From Arthrobacter sp. Soil736 (GTDB lineage: Bacteria; Actinomycetota; Actinomycetes; Actinomycetales; Micrococcaceae): a stretch of DNA of 64,000 bases. Of this stretch, positions 35,406 through 43,495 are shown piece after piece (position 1 is the first letter of the stretch; every line of letters starts with the position of its first letter). The notes under the pieces were generated by a model. The model had not been told where the DNA came from and did no database searches. It saw nothing but the letters and a program-made list of their open reading frames with translations. Where the stretch lies: contig NZ_LMSB01000056.1 in NCBI RefSeq assembly GCF_001428005.1, positions 127,404 to 191,403 of the forward strand. The letters run 5' to 3'. Position numbers and translations under genes: made by a program.

Positions 35406-36164
35406 ATGGCGACTATCCGACGCACCGTTCCCCCGCCGCGCCCGGACCTGTACCGGTTTTCGCCGCTGGACCTGACCACCGTAGGGCTCTACGTGGCTCT
35501 CGCCGTGTTCTTCGCCGTGGCCGGGGACCTCCTCCTGCCGCTGCTCCGGCAGGTCGCCCCGACCCCGGCTGTCGCGTCATATGGAGTAAACCTGCTGTTC
35601 TACGGGTGCCTGGGCATCCTGGCACTGTTCGCTGCCCGCCAGGTGGTGGCACGCGACCTCAGGGTGCTTGCCACCAGGCCGTGGTTCACCGCCGCAATGG
35701 TGCCGGCATCAGTCATCGCCATGATGATTTTCACCGCCGTCCTCGTGGTGGTGGCCGGCACCACGGAGACATCCGCCAACCAGGCCGGCCTGCAGGTGCT
35801 CATGCGGCAGGTGCCGGCCTGGCTCATGGTGCCGCTCGTCGTTGTGGTGGGACCGTTCGTGGAGGAGTACATCTTCCGGCACCTGCTGATCGGCAAACTG
35901 AGCAGGCGCATCAATATTTGGATCTGCTGCGCCGTGTCCGTGGTGCTCTTCGCCGCCCTGCACATCGTGGGCCAGGAAGCCCTCACCGTCGCCGCGCTCA
36001 TGCCCTACCTGGCCATGGGGGCAACGCTGGTGTTCGTGTACGTGTGGACCGGCCGGAACCTGATGTTCGCCTACTTCGTCCACGCGGCCAAGAACCTGCT
36101 GGCCGCCATCTTCCTCTACACGATCCCGCCTGAACTGCTCGACCAGCTGCAGAACGTGCAGTAG
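35406..36164 (+). CDS. CPBP family intramembrane metalloprotease
   Basis: Third CPBP-family membrane protein in the window, 252 residues and six to eight hydrophobic segments. Motifs: VVGPFVEEYIFRHLLIGKL (Glu pair and Arg), LFAALHIVG and FVHAAKNL. The frame opens far upstream but ATG 35406 is preceded by TGGAAGC and gives a normal N-terminus. It is divergent from the metal ABC operon across an 81-nt gap, so the palindrome there might influence it too. Substrate unknown. Confidence 0.87.
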   Translation: MATIRRTVPPPRPDLYRFSPLDLTTVGLYVALAVFFAVAGDLLLPLLRQVAPTPAVASYGVNLLFYGCLGILALFAARQVVARDLRVLATRPWFTAAMVPASVIAMMIFTAVLVVVAGTTETSANQAGLQVLMRQVPAWLMVPLVVVVGPFVEEYIFRHLLIGKLSRRINIWICCAVSVVLFAALHIVGQEALTVAALMPYLAMGATLVFVYVWTGRNLMFAYFVHAAKNLLAAIFLYTIPPELLDQLQNVQ

Positions 36165-36227
36165 CCTCCCGGGACGCTGCCGCCGCCACCCTGTTCAGGG
36201 AGACCGCCGTCGTCGTAGTTTTGTCCC

Positions 36228-36668
36228 ATGGGACTCAACATTCAGGTCGTCGTCGACTGTCGGAATCCGCACGATCTCGCCGACTGGTGGGCAGAAACGC
36301 TGGGCTGGGCCGTGGAACCGCAGGACGAGGGCTTCATCCGCTCCATGATTGAGCAGGGCTACGCCACGGACGCCGAAACCAAGACCCACAACGGCCGGCT
36401 CGTGTGGCGGGACGGCGCGGCGATCCGCCCGGCCGAGGAATTCGAAGCCAAGGCGCCTGAGCGTCGCGTCCTGTTCCAGACCGTTCCGGAACAGAAAACC
36501 GTGAAGAACCGGGTGCACTGGGACGTCCGCCTCGACGGCCGGGACAAGGACGAGGTCCGCACCGAGCTGGAAGCACGCGGCGCGACGTTCCTCTGGTCGG
36601 CCAGCGAGGGCCCGCATTCCTGGCACACCATGGCGGACCCCGAGGGCAACGAGTTCTGCATCAGCTGA
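36228..36668 (+). CDS. VOC/glyoxalase-like protein
   Basis: Protein of 146 residues with one VOC-type fold repeated in two halves: VVDCRNPHDLADWWAETLGW near the start, and HTMADPEGNEFCIS at the end, which is the common glyoxalase-like (Glyoxalase_6) C-terminus. Ligand or metal not assignable. It precedes menB by 21 nt in the same direction and may share its transcript without a known functional tie. Confidence 0.82.
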   Translation: MGLNIQVVVDCRNPHDLADWWAETLGWAVEPQDEGFIRSMIEQGYATDAETKTHNGRLVWRDGAAIRPAEEFEAKAPERRVLFQTVPEQKTVKNRVHWDVRLDGRDKDEVRTELEARGATFLWSASEGPHSWHTMADPEGNEFCIS

Positions 36669-36689
36669 CGCGATTACTAGACTTGGACG

Positions 36690-37640
36690 GTGAGCAACGA
36701 AATCCCCGCCAAGGTATCCGATGTGTTCGACCCGTCGCGCTGGCGCACCGTGTCCGGCTTCGACGACTTCCAGGACATGACATACCACCGGCAGGTGGAG
36801 CGCTCCGAAGACGGGGTGGTGCGGGACCTGCCCACCGTCCGGATCGCCTTCAACCGCCCAGAGGTCCGCAACGCGTTCCGCCCCGGCACGGTTGACGAGC
36901 TCTACCGCGCCATGGATCACGCCCGGATGACCCCGGACGTCGCCACGGTCCTGCTCACCGGCAACGGCCCCTCCCCCAAGGACGGCGGGCACTCGTTCTG
37001 CTCCGGCGGGGACCAGCGGATCCGCGGCAGGGACGGGTACCGCTACGCGGACGGGGAAACCCAGGAGACCATCGACCCCGCCCGTGCCGGCCGGCTCCAC
37101 ATCCTGGAGGTCCAGCGGCTCATGAGGACCATGCCCAAGGTGGTCATCGCCGTCGTGAACGGCTGGGCCGCCGGCGGGGGCCATTCGCTGCATGTCGTCT
37201 CGGACCTCACCATCGCCTCCCGCCAGCACGGCAGGTTCAAGCAGACCGACGCCACGGTGGGCAGTTTCGACGCCGGCTACGGCTCGGCGCTGCTGGCCCG
37301 CCAGATCGGCCAGAAGGCGGCCCGGGAAATCTTCTTCCTGGCCCGCGAATACTCGGCCGACGACATGGTCCGGATGGGCGCCGTGAACGAGGCCGTGGAC
37401 CACGAACGGCTCGAGGAAGTGGCCCTGGAATACGCCGCGGACATCGCCCGGCAGTCCCCCCAGGCCATCCGGATGCTGAAATTCGCGTTCAACCTCGCCG
37501 ACGACGGCCTGGCCGGCCAGCAGGTCTTCGCCGGCGAAGCAACCCGGCTGGCCTACATGACCGATGAAGCCGTGGAGGGCAAGGAAGCGTTCCTCGAGAA
37601 GCGCGATCCGGACTGGTCCAGGTTCCCGCACTACTTCTAG
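36690..37640 (+). CDS. menB: 1,4-dihydroxy-2-naphthoyl-CoA synthase
   Basis: Crotonase-fold enzyme of menaquinone synthesis that cyclises o-succinylbenzoyl-CoA. The 316 residues contain MTYHRQVERSEDGVVRDLPT, RPEVRNAFRPGTVDELY, SFCSGGDQRIRGRDGY, and AGGGHSLHVVSDLTIAS, all typical of MenB; DAGYGSALLARQIG and the C-terminal KRDPDWSRFPHYF are diagnostic. GTG 36690 is the start. First gene of a menB-menE-menA run. Confidence 0.96.
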   Translation: MSNEIPAKVSDVFDPSRWRTVSGFDDFQDMTYHRQVERSEDGVVRDLPTVRIAFNRPEVRNAFRPGTVDELYRAMDHARMTPDVATVLLTGNGPSPKDGGHSFCSGGDQRIRGRDGYRYADGETQETIDPARAGRLHILEVQRLMRTMPKVVIAVVNGWAAGGGHSLHVVSDLTIASRQHGRFKQTDATVGSFDAGYGSALLARQIGQKAAREIFFLAREYSADDMVRMGAVNEAVDHERLEEVALEYAADIARQSPQAIRMLKFAFNLADDGLAGQQVFAGEATRLAYMTDEAVEGKEAFLEKRDPDWSRFPHYF

Positions 37641-37701
37641 CCACGCACTAGCCCAAAGGCAGCCCCATGATTCCCAGGCCCACGTTTCCAAGGCAGGCGA
37701 A

Positions 37702-38850
37702 GTGAACATCGAACCAGCACTCAAGGCTCTGGCGGCCGCCCTCCACGGTGAGGGACCCGCCGTCGAGCTTTCCGCCGACCTCAACGGTGAGCCGGTGGTC
37801 CGGCTTGTCGAAACCCCCGGGATCGACGACGCCGCAGTGGTGGTCCGCACTTCCGGCTCCACCGGCACGCCCAAGGCGACGGTCCTGCCGGTGGACGCCC
37901 TGGCGGCGTCGTCCATGGCCACCGCGTTCGCGCTCAAGGGCGAAGGCCAGTGGCTCCTGGCGCTGCCGCTGCAGTACGTGGCCGGCGTGCAGGTGCTGGT
38001 GCGGTCGCTCTTCGCCGGAACGCGGCCCTGGGCCATGGACCTGTCCAACGGGTTCACCGCGGACGGCTTCACTGCCGCCGCCCTGGAGCTGACGGACAAG
38101 ATCCGTTTCACGTCCCTGGTTCCCGCGCAGCTGCAGCGGCTGCTGGAGGAGCCGTCGGCCGACACGCTGGCCGTGCTGCGGCGCTTCAACGGCATCCTGC
38201 TCGGCGGCGGTCCGGCCTCCGCGGAGCTCCTTGCGTCCGCCCGCGACGCCGGCATCCGCGTCACCACCACCTACGGCGCGGCGGAGACCTGCGGCGGCTG
38301 CGTGTACGACGGCTTTCCGCTCGAGGGCGTGGCCGTCCGGCTGTCCGAAGACGGCCGCATCCACCTGGGCGGGGCCACGCTGGCCTCCGGTTACCTGGAC
38401 GCACAGGACCTGACCGAGGAAACATTCGCAGAGGACGACGGCGTGCGCTGGTACCGCACCAACGACCTCGGCGTGCTGGACCCCGACGGCCGCCTCACCG
38501 TCCTGGGCCGCGCGGACGACGTCATCATCACCGGCGGCGTCAAAGTCTCCGCCGCGCACGTACAGGCCGAGCTGGAAAAGTCCGACGGCGTGACCGCGGC
38601 CTTCGTTGCCGGCGTCGAGTCCGCGAATTGGGGCCAGGCCGTGGCAGCCTATGTGGCCGTGGACGGCGCCTCTTCTTCCGACTCCGGGCCTTCCGACGGG
38701 GCGGCCTGGGCTGAACAATGGCACCGCACGCTGGGACTGCTGGCCCCCAAGACAGTCCTTCCGGCCGACGAGCTGATCATGCTGCCAAACGGGAAACCCG
38801 ACAGGCTCGCGATGATTGAACGGCTCAGCGCCCTCCATCAGGGAAAATAG
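37702..38850 (+). CDS. menE: o-Succinylbenzoate-CoA ligase
   Basis: AMP-forming ligase that makes the substrate of MenB. It has 382 residues, short for the superfamily but usual for actinobacterial MenE. P-loop RTSGSTGTPKATVLP, TTYGAAETCGGCVYDG, RTNDLGVLDPDGRLTVLGR and DDVIITGGVKVSAAHVQ are visible; the C-terminal KPDRLAMIERL supplies the catalytic Lys region. GTG 37702 follows AAGGCAGGCGAA. It lies 61 nt after menB, probably in one operon. Confidence 0.94.
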   Translation: MNIEPALKALAAALHGEGPAVELSADLNGEPVVRLVETPGIDDAAVVVRTSGSTGTPKATVLPVDALAASSMATAFALKGEGQWLLALPLQYVAGVQVLVRSLFAGTRPWAMDLSNGFTADGFTAAALELTDKIRFTSLVPAQLQRLLEEPSADTLAVLRRFNGILLGGGPASAELLASARDAGIRVTTTYGAAETCGGCVYDGFPLEGVAVRLSEDGRIHLGGATLASGYLDAQDLTEETFAEDDGVRWYRTNDLGVLDPDGRLTVLGRADDVIITGGVKVSAAHVQAELEKSDGVTAAFVAGVESANWGQAVAAYVAVDGASSSDSGPSDGAAWAEQWHRTLGLLAPKTVLPADELIMLPNGKPDRLAMIERLSALHQGK

Positions 38851-38889
38851 ACTAGTTCCCGCCGCGCCGCGACGATGCGGCACGCATTG

Positions 38890-38924
38890 CACCACCGACT
38901 GGCACCACCGACTGGCACCACCGA
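38890..38924 (+). repeat. 13-bp tandem repeat in the menE-menA gap
   Basis: CACCACCGACTGG occurs about 2.7 times in a row, with a related CCACCGA word further on at about 38965. It lies in the 140-bp gap before menA and encodes nothing recognisable. Confidence 0.7.
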
Positions 38925-38990
38925 CGCCGCGCTTCCAGCACGGGCAATGTTCCACCGAACGTTCCACCGACCCAACACGAGGTACTCACC

Positions 38991-39872
38991 GTGGCCACAG
39001 CCGCACAATGGATCCAAGGCGCCCGGCTCCGCACCCTGCCGGCCGCGATCGCCCCTGTCCTGATCGGCACCGCGGCGGCCTATGAGATGGGCGCCTTCCG
39101 CCTGCTCAACGCCATCCTGGCGGCCCTGGTGGCACTGCTGCTGCAGGTGGGCGTCAACTACGCCAACGACTACTCGGACGGGATCCGCGGCACGGACGAG
39201 AACCGCGTGGGGCCGCTGCGGCTCGTGGGATCAGGCGCCGCAGCCCCGGAGCACGTCAAGTACGCTGCGTTCGGTGCGTTCGGGGTGGCCATGCTGTTCG
39301 GGCTGGTACTCATCATCATCACGCAGTCATGGTGGCTGCTCCTCGTGGGCCTCGGCTGCGTGATGGCCGCGTGGGGCTACACCGGAGGCAAAAACCCTTA
39401 CGGCTACATGGGCCTGGGCGACGTGTTCGTGTTCGTGTTCTTCGGTCTGGTGGCCACGTTGGGCACCACGTACACGCAGGCGGGCCAGATCAGCCTGCCG
39501 GCCGTTGTGGGCGCGATCGGCACCGGGCTCATAGCCTGCGCCCTGCTGATGGCCAACAACGTCCGCGACATCCCCTCCGACATCCAGGCCGGGAAGCGCA
39601 CGCTGGCCGTGCGGCTGGGAGACAAGCACGCCCGCGAAAGCTACGTGCTGATGCTCGCCGTCGCCATCCTGCTGGTGGTGATCCTCGCGCCCGGCCGGCC
39701 CTTGATGCTGATCGTGCTGCTGCTCATCCCGGCCTGCCTGATGCCCGCGTGGCTCATGATCAATGGCCGGAAGCGCAAGAGCCTCATCCCGGTCCTGAAG
39801 CAGACCGGCCTCATCAACCTCGGCTACGCGGTGCTGTTCTCGCTGGGACTCGTGCTGAGCCACGGGATTTAG
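38991..39872 (+). CDS. menA: 1,4-dihydroxy-2-naphthoate polyprenyltransferase
   Basis: Membrane prenyltransferase that attaches the isoprenoid tail to 1,4-dihydroxy-2-naphthoate, giving demethylmenaquinone. It has 293 residues and about eight hydrophobic segments. The UbiA-type Asp motif VNYANDYSDGIRGTDENR and the second NNVRDIPSDIQAGKRTLAVR bind Mg-diphosphate. GTG 38991 is used, with CGAGGTACT upstream. It closes the men run; the following DUF4229 gene is convergent. Confidence 0.96.
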   Translation: MATAAQWIQGARLRTLPAAIAPVLIGTAAAYEMGAFRLLNAILAALVALLLQVGVNYANDYSDGIRGTDENRVGPLRLVGSGAAAPEHVKYAAFGAFGVAMLFGLVLIIITQSWWLLLVGLGCVMAAWGYTGGKNPYGYMGLGDVFVFVFFGLVATLGTTYTQAGQISLPAVVGAIGTGLIACALLMANNVRDIPSDIQAGKRTLAVRLGDKHARESYVLMLAVAILLVVILAPGRPLMLIVLLLIPACLMPAWLMINGRKRKSLIPVLKQTGLINLGYAVLFSLGLVLSHGI

Positions 39873-39972
39873 GGGCCGGCGCCGGCGGTAGGGGACGGCG
39901 GCTGTAGGAGACGGCGCGGGCCTACCGGTGCCGGCTTACTGCGCGGGCGTCAGTGCGGGACCGGGTGGCTCC

Positions 39973-40281
39973 CTAGGCTTCCTTGTTCCGGAGGTCGTTG
40001 CGGACCGTGATGTCCGGATTGGAATCGACCAGGTGGTCCTCGGCCTCGGCGTCGTCCACTTCACCGGCGGAGCGCAGGGGCTTGGCGCGGCCCGAGAAGC
40101 GGGCGTGCAGGGCGGCTGTAGCGGCGTCGCGCTGTTTCTGGAAGAAGAGGTAGCTAATGGCGAAGGAAATCAGCCCCGCGCAGACGACGGCAAGCAGCCA
40201 TCCCAGCTGCAGGAAGACGAACAGCGCAAACAGCGGTACGAAGAGAGCGAGCCGGATCAGGGAGTATTTCAAGAATGCCAC
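39973..40281 (-). CDS. DUF4229 membrane protein
   Basis: Small membrane protein of 102 residues: two hydrophobic segments (ALFVPLFALFVFLQLGWLLAV, AGLISFAISYLFF), then FQKQRDAATAALHARF and an acidic tail. This arrangement fits DUF4229, an actinobacterial family often close to men and cytochrome c maturation genes, as here. No function is established. The 288-bp region upstream of it (to 40569) contains no convincing gene. Confidence 0.8.
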   Translation of the reverse strand: MAFLKYSLIRLALFVPLFALFVFLQLGWLLAVVCAGLISFAISYLFFQKQRDAATAALHARFSGRAKPLRSAGEVDDAEAEDHLVDSNPDITVRNDLRNKEA

Positions 40282-40569
40282 CCTCCAAGTTTAGCCGCCC
40301 TCCCTGAACGTAGCCTGCGCGGTGACGCCGTCCTTCCGTAGCCCTCGGCCGTCGCTGCCGCCCAGGCTTCGCGCGGCCACCGCGCTCCCGTAAGCCCCCG
40401 GCTTTGCCTGGCTGGCACCGGCTTTCCACATGCCCCGGATCACATATCTGGCGCCGATTTCTGACCCTCGTAGGCCGCGATTCCGGACAAAATTCACCGG
40501 CTTTTTGGTGGCGGGCTCTGTGGGCATACTGTAATCTCCGCCGGGGCGTCCGGCGGCTAGACTGATTGC

Positions 40570-41004
40570 ATGCTCCGTGTTGCCATTGCAGTCGCCATTC
40601 TTGCCATATACGTCTACGGACTTGTGGACGTGATCCGGACTGATGCGCACCTCACCCGGGGATTCTCCAAAACAACCTGGATCATCATCGTCGTCTTCCT
40701 GCCGATCATCGGTGCCGCCCTGTGGTTCCTGATCGGACGCCCCCGCTATACTGCCCCGGTGCAGCAGACGTACCGCCACCCCGCTGCGCCCGACGACGAC
40801 CCCGATTTCCTCCGCAACCTGGAGCAGCGCCGCCGCAACCAGGCCGAGGCCGAGCGCCTCCGGAAACTGAAGGACGACCTCGAGTCGAAGAAACCCAAGC
40901 CCGGCGCCGGACCGCGCGGCAGCGGTAGTCCCAGCACGGGGAACTCCGGCACTTCCGGCGCCACGGGAGATGCCAGCGCCGAGGGCAATCCCGAGATCAA
41001 GTAG
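40570..41004 (+). CDS. PLDc_N (phospholipase D nuclease N-terminal) membrane protein
   Basis: Protein of 144 residues with two N-terminal membrane segments (VAIAVAILAIYVYGLVDV, TTWIIIVVFLPIIGAALWFL) joined by RTDAHLTRGFSK and followed by GRP, the classic PLDc_N module found alone or ahead of cardiolipin synthases. The remaining part is a charged coiled-coil-like stretch (NLEQRRRNQAEAERLRKLKD) and a Gly/Ser tail. Standalone copies have no known role. Confidence 0.82.
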   Translation: MLRVAIAVAILAIYVYGLVDVIRTDAHLTRGFSKTTWIIIVVFLPIIGAALWFLIGRPRYTAPVQQTYRHPAAPDDDPDFLRNLEQRRRNQAEAERLRKLKDDLESKKPKPGAGPRGSGSPSTGNSGTSGATGDASAEGNPEIK

Positions 41005-41049
41005 TACGTGCCGGCCCGACTTTGCGCCGGCAAACCGATGGGCCCGTGA

Positions 41050-41101
41050 TTCTCCAAATATGGCCGCTTGGCATCCTTGCCGGGCGGCCCTTTTTGGCGA
41101 A
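41050..41101. repeat. Palindrome family B, imperfect copy upstream of a nuclease-like gene
   Basis: TTCTCCAAATATGGCCGC pairs imperfectly with GGGCGGCCCTTTTTGGCGAA. The arms resemble the copy at 42212-42262 (TTCGCCAAAA..GGCCGC). It lies about 95 nt before the proposed start of the DUF559-like gene. Confidence 0.65.
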
Positions 41102-41195
41102 TGGCGGAGCCTCGGAAAGCCCAACTAGTCCTCCACACCGGTCTGTATCTGTGGACAACGCGCCGGGGCCCTCCTTCCGGCAGCAGAATGCTTCT

Positions 41196-42119
41196 ATGCC
41201 GCGTCCCCGCCCGCTTCCTCCCCCGCTATTGGGGCAGCCCTTCACCATGAGGCAGGCCAAGGCTGCAGGCCTGACGCGCCGGCGTGCAAGGGCCCAGGAC
41301 CTGGCCAGCCCGTGCCACGGCGTGCGGATTCCGGCGTCGGCTGACCTCACCCTGCTGGTCCGTGCCAGGTCCCTGGCCTTGGCTACGGGAGCCGTCGCCA
41401 GCCACCTCACGGCAGCCGCGCTGTGGGGTTTTCCCTTGCCCCGCTGCTTCGAAACCCATGAGGTAGTCCATCTGACGTGCCGGCGCGGCGGCAGGGCGGT
41501 GCGCCGCAAGGACGTGCGCGGCCACCAGTCCGTACTCATGCCCGAGGAAATCATCGAAGGCCGTTACGTGGCGTGCACCTCTCCGCTACGGACCTGGTTT
41601 GATCTGGCCGGCGTCCTGGGCCTGCAGGACCTCGTCATCGCCGGCGATTTCCTGTTAAGGCGCCGGAACCCTCTGTCGACGCTGGCTGCCCTGGACGCCT
41701 TCCTCGCCACCAAGGCAGGCCGGCCGGGCTACCGCAAGGCGATGAAGGCCCGGGCGCTCATCCGGGCGGACACCGATTCGCCCAAGGAAACGGAACTGCG
41801 CCTGCTGCTGGTCGGGGCCGGTCTGCCCGAACCAGCCATCAACCTGCCGTTGCTTGATGAAACCGGCGGCTGGATCCAGGACCCGGACATGTCCTATGAA
41901 AAGTTCAAGATCGCCATCCAGTACGACGGCGGACACCATTCCACTCCTACCCAACGGCGAAGTGACATTTTCCGTGACGAGAACGCGCGCGGGCTCGGCT
42001 GGCTCGTGGTGGTCCTGACCCAGTGGGACCTGGACCCGTTCGCGCCCGGCATGGAGCCCAACGCCGTGACCAGGGTGCGCGCGGCGCTGGTTAGCCGCGG
42101 CTGGAAGCCTGGGCGCTAG
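41196..42119 (+). CDS. DUF559-like (PD-(D/E)XK nuclease fold) protein with N-terminal AbiEi-like region
   Basis: Protein of 307 residues. The N-terminal half has LLGQPFTMRQAKAAGLTRRR and SHLTAAALWGFPLP, as in the winged-helix-like part of AbiEi-type proteins. The C-terminal part has KETELRLLLVGAG, DPDMSYEKFKIAIQYDGGHH and WLVVVLTQWDL, the E...D...xK pattern of Vsr/DUF559 nuclease folds. Such genes are multi-copy in Arthrobacter-like genomes, with no proven role. ATG 41196 is likely, though the frame opens at 41022. Palindromes of one family flank the gene. Confidence 0.75.
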   Translation: MPRPRPLPPPLLGQPFTMRQAKAAGLTRRRARAQDLASPCHGVRIPASADLTLLVRARSLALATGAVASHLTAAALWGFPLPRCFETHEVVHLTCRRGGRAVRRKDVRGHQSVLMPEEIIEGRYVACTSPLRTWFDLAGVLGLQDLVIAGDFLLRRRNPLSTLAALDAFLATKAGRPGYRKAMKARALIRADTDSPKETELRLLLVGAGLPEPAINLPLLDETGGWIQDPDMSYEKFKIAIQYDGGHHSTPTQRRSDIFRDENARGLGWLVVVLTQWDLDPFAPGMEPNAVTRVRAALVSRGWKPGR

Positions 42120-42211
42120 GCCTGCCCAGGAAGCTCACGTCCCGGGTCCACCCCTGGAGCCACGGTCCCGGGCCCCCACCGCACCGGCCCCCGCAGCGCC
42201 GCCCTCGCCGG

Positions 42212-42262
42212 TTCGCCAAAATGGCCGCCCAGCGCACTTGCTGAGCGGCCATTTTTGGCGAA
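42212..42262. repeat. Palindrome family B, second copy
   Basis: TTCGCCAAAATGGCCGC pairs with GCGGCCATTTTTGGCGAA (one-base bulge) across a ~16-nt centre. It lies between the nuclease-like gene and the ccsB 3' end, in a 212-bp gap that holds no gene. It may also stop transcription from both sides. Confidence 0.8.
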
Positions 42263-42331
42263 TGGGCGGTGCACGGAATCCGGCGGGAACCCTCCGACAG
42301 GCCTCCGCCCGGCGGGAGGCCTCCGCCGGCG

Positions 42332-43495
42332 TTACAGCCCCGAGTAGGAGTGCAGGCCGTTGAAGAACTGGTTCACGATGGTGAAGTTGAAGACCACGCA
42401 CAGGTAGCCCACGATCGACAGCCAAGCCGCGCGGGTCCCGGTCCAGCCGCGGGTGGCCCGGGCGTGCAGGTACCCTGCGTAGACCACCCAGATCACGAAC
42501 GTCCATACTTCCTTGGTGTCCCAGCCCCAGAAACGGCCCCAGGCCTTCTCAGCCCAGATGGCGCCGAACATGAGGGTGAACGTCCAGCCGATGAAGGCGA
42601 TGGCGTTGATCCGGTAGGAGAGGTTCTCCAGGCTCAGGGCAGACGGGACCAGGCGCATGAAGCCCAGCTTGTCCTCGCCCCCGGCCGCGATGGTCTTCTG
42701 CCGGTGCGACTGCACGAGCTGGAGCGCGGACATGGCAAACGTCAGGGTGAACAGGGCCGAGGAGAGCACGGCGATGGACACGTGGATGACCAGCCAGTAG
42801 CTTTGCAGCGCGGGCACGAGGTGGCCCACCGGAGTCCAGTAGGCCACTGAGGCAGCCACCAGCATGATGATCACCAGGCCCACCACGAACGTGCCCAGGA
42901 AGCGCAGGTCGCGGCGGATCAGCACCACCAGGAACACCGCCACGGCCACGAACGCGCCGGTGGTCAGGAACTCGTACATGTTGCCCCACGGCACACGGCC
43001 CGCGCCCACGGCACGCGTCAGCACGCCGGCAGCGTGGATCGCGGCGCCCAGCACCGTCAACGCTACGGCCACGCGGGCGGGAACGCGGCGCTCGGCGTCG
43101 TACTTCATGCTGGCGTTGGCGGTCCGCCCCGCTCCGCTGCCGGGTGCCTCCGCACGGCCGGAAACGGACGACGACGGCCGCTCGGCACGGCCGGCGGGTC
43201 CGGCCAGGTGCCCCGCAGCACGGTCGGCGTCCGCGGCAGCACCGCGGACTGCGCCGGCGGCCACCGGGACCTTCGCGCCCGAGTCCGCAGATGCTGAGTC
43301 CGCAGATGCTGGGCCGGCCGTTGCTGCGTCCGACTTCCCTGCGGCCGCGGCCGCCTTGAGGTCCACGGTGCGGAGCGCCTTGCTGCTCTTGGCCAGGTCC
43401 CACGCGAAGGCTATGAACGCCACCGTGTACGTGCCGGCGGCCAGCAGCATGAAGAGCTCGCTGTACTGGCCCATGGTTTCGTTGATGGGGAACAT
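42332..43495 (-). CDS. ccsB: Cytochrome c biogenesis protein CcsB/CcsA type (heme handling)
   Basis: Membrane partner of ResB that delivers heme to apocytochrome c outside the membrane (system II). The 387 residues have about eight membrane segments. The heme-binding WWD-type motif reads WGRFWGWDTKEVWTFVIW, and flanking His residues occur in WLVIHVSIAVLS and YLHARATRG. Between the first and second membrane segments lies an Ala/Gly/Ser-rich insert of about 100 residues, longer than in most relatives. The start overlaps the resB stop (TAATG). Confidence 0.94.
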   Translation of the reverse strand: MFPINETMGQYSELFMLLAAGTYTVAFIAFAWDLAKSSKALRTVDLKAAAAAGKSDAATAGPASADSASADSGAKVPVAAGAVRGAAADADRAAGHLAGPAGRAERPSSSVSGRAEAPGSGAGRTANASMKYDAERRVPARVAVALTVLGAAIHAAGVLTRAVGAGRVPWGNMYEFLTTGAFVAVAVFLVVLIRRDLRFLGTFVVGLVIIMLVAASVAYWTPVGHLVPALQSYWLVIHVSIAVLSSALFTLTFAMSALQLVQSHRQKTIAAGGEDKLGFMRLVPSALSLENLSYRINAIAFIGWTFTLMFGAIWAEKAWGRFWGWDTKEVWTFVIWVVYAGYLHARATRGWTGTRAAWLSIVGYLCVVFNFTIVNQFFNGLHSYSGL

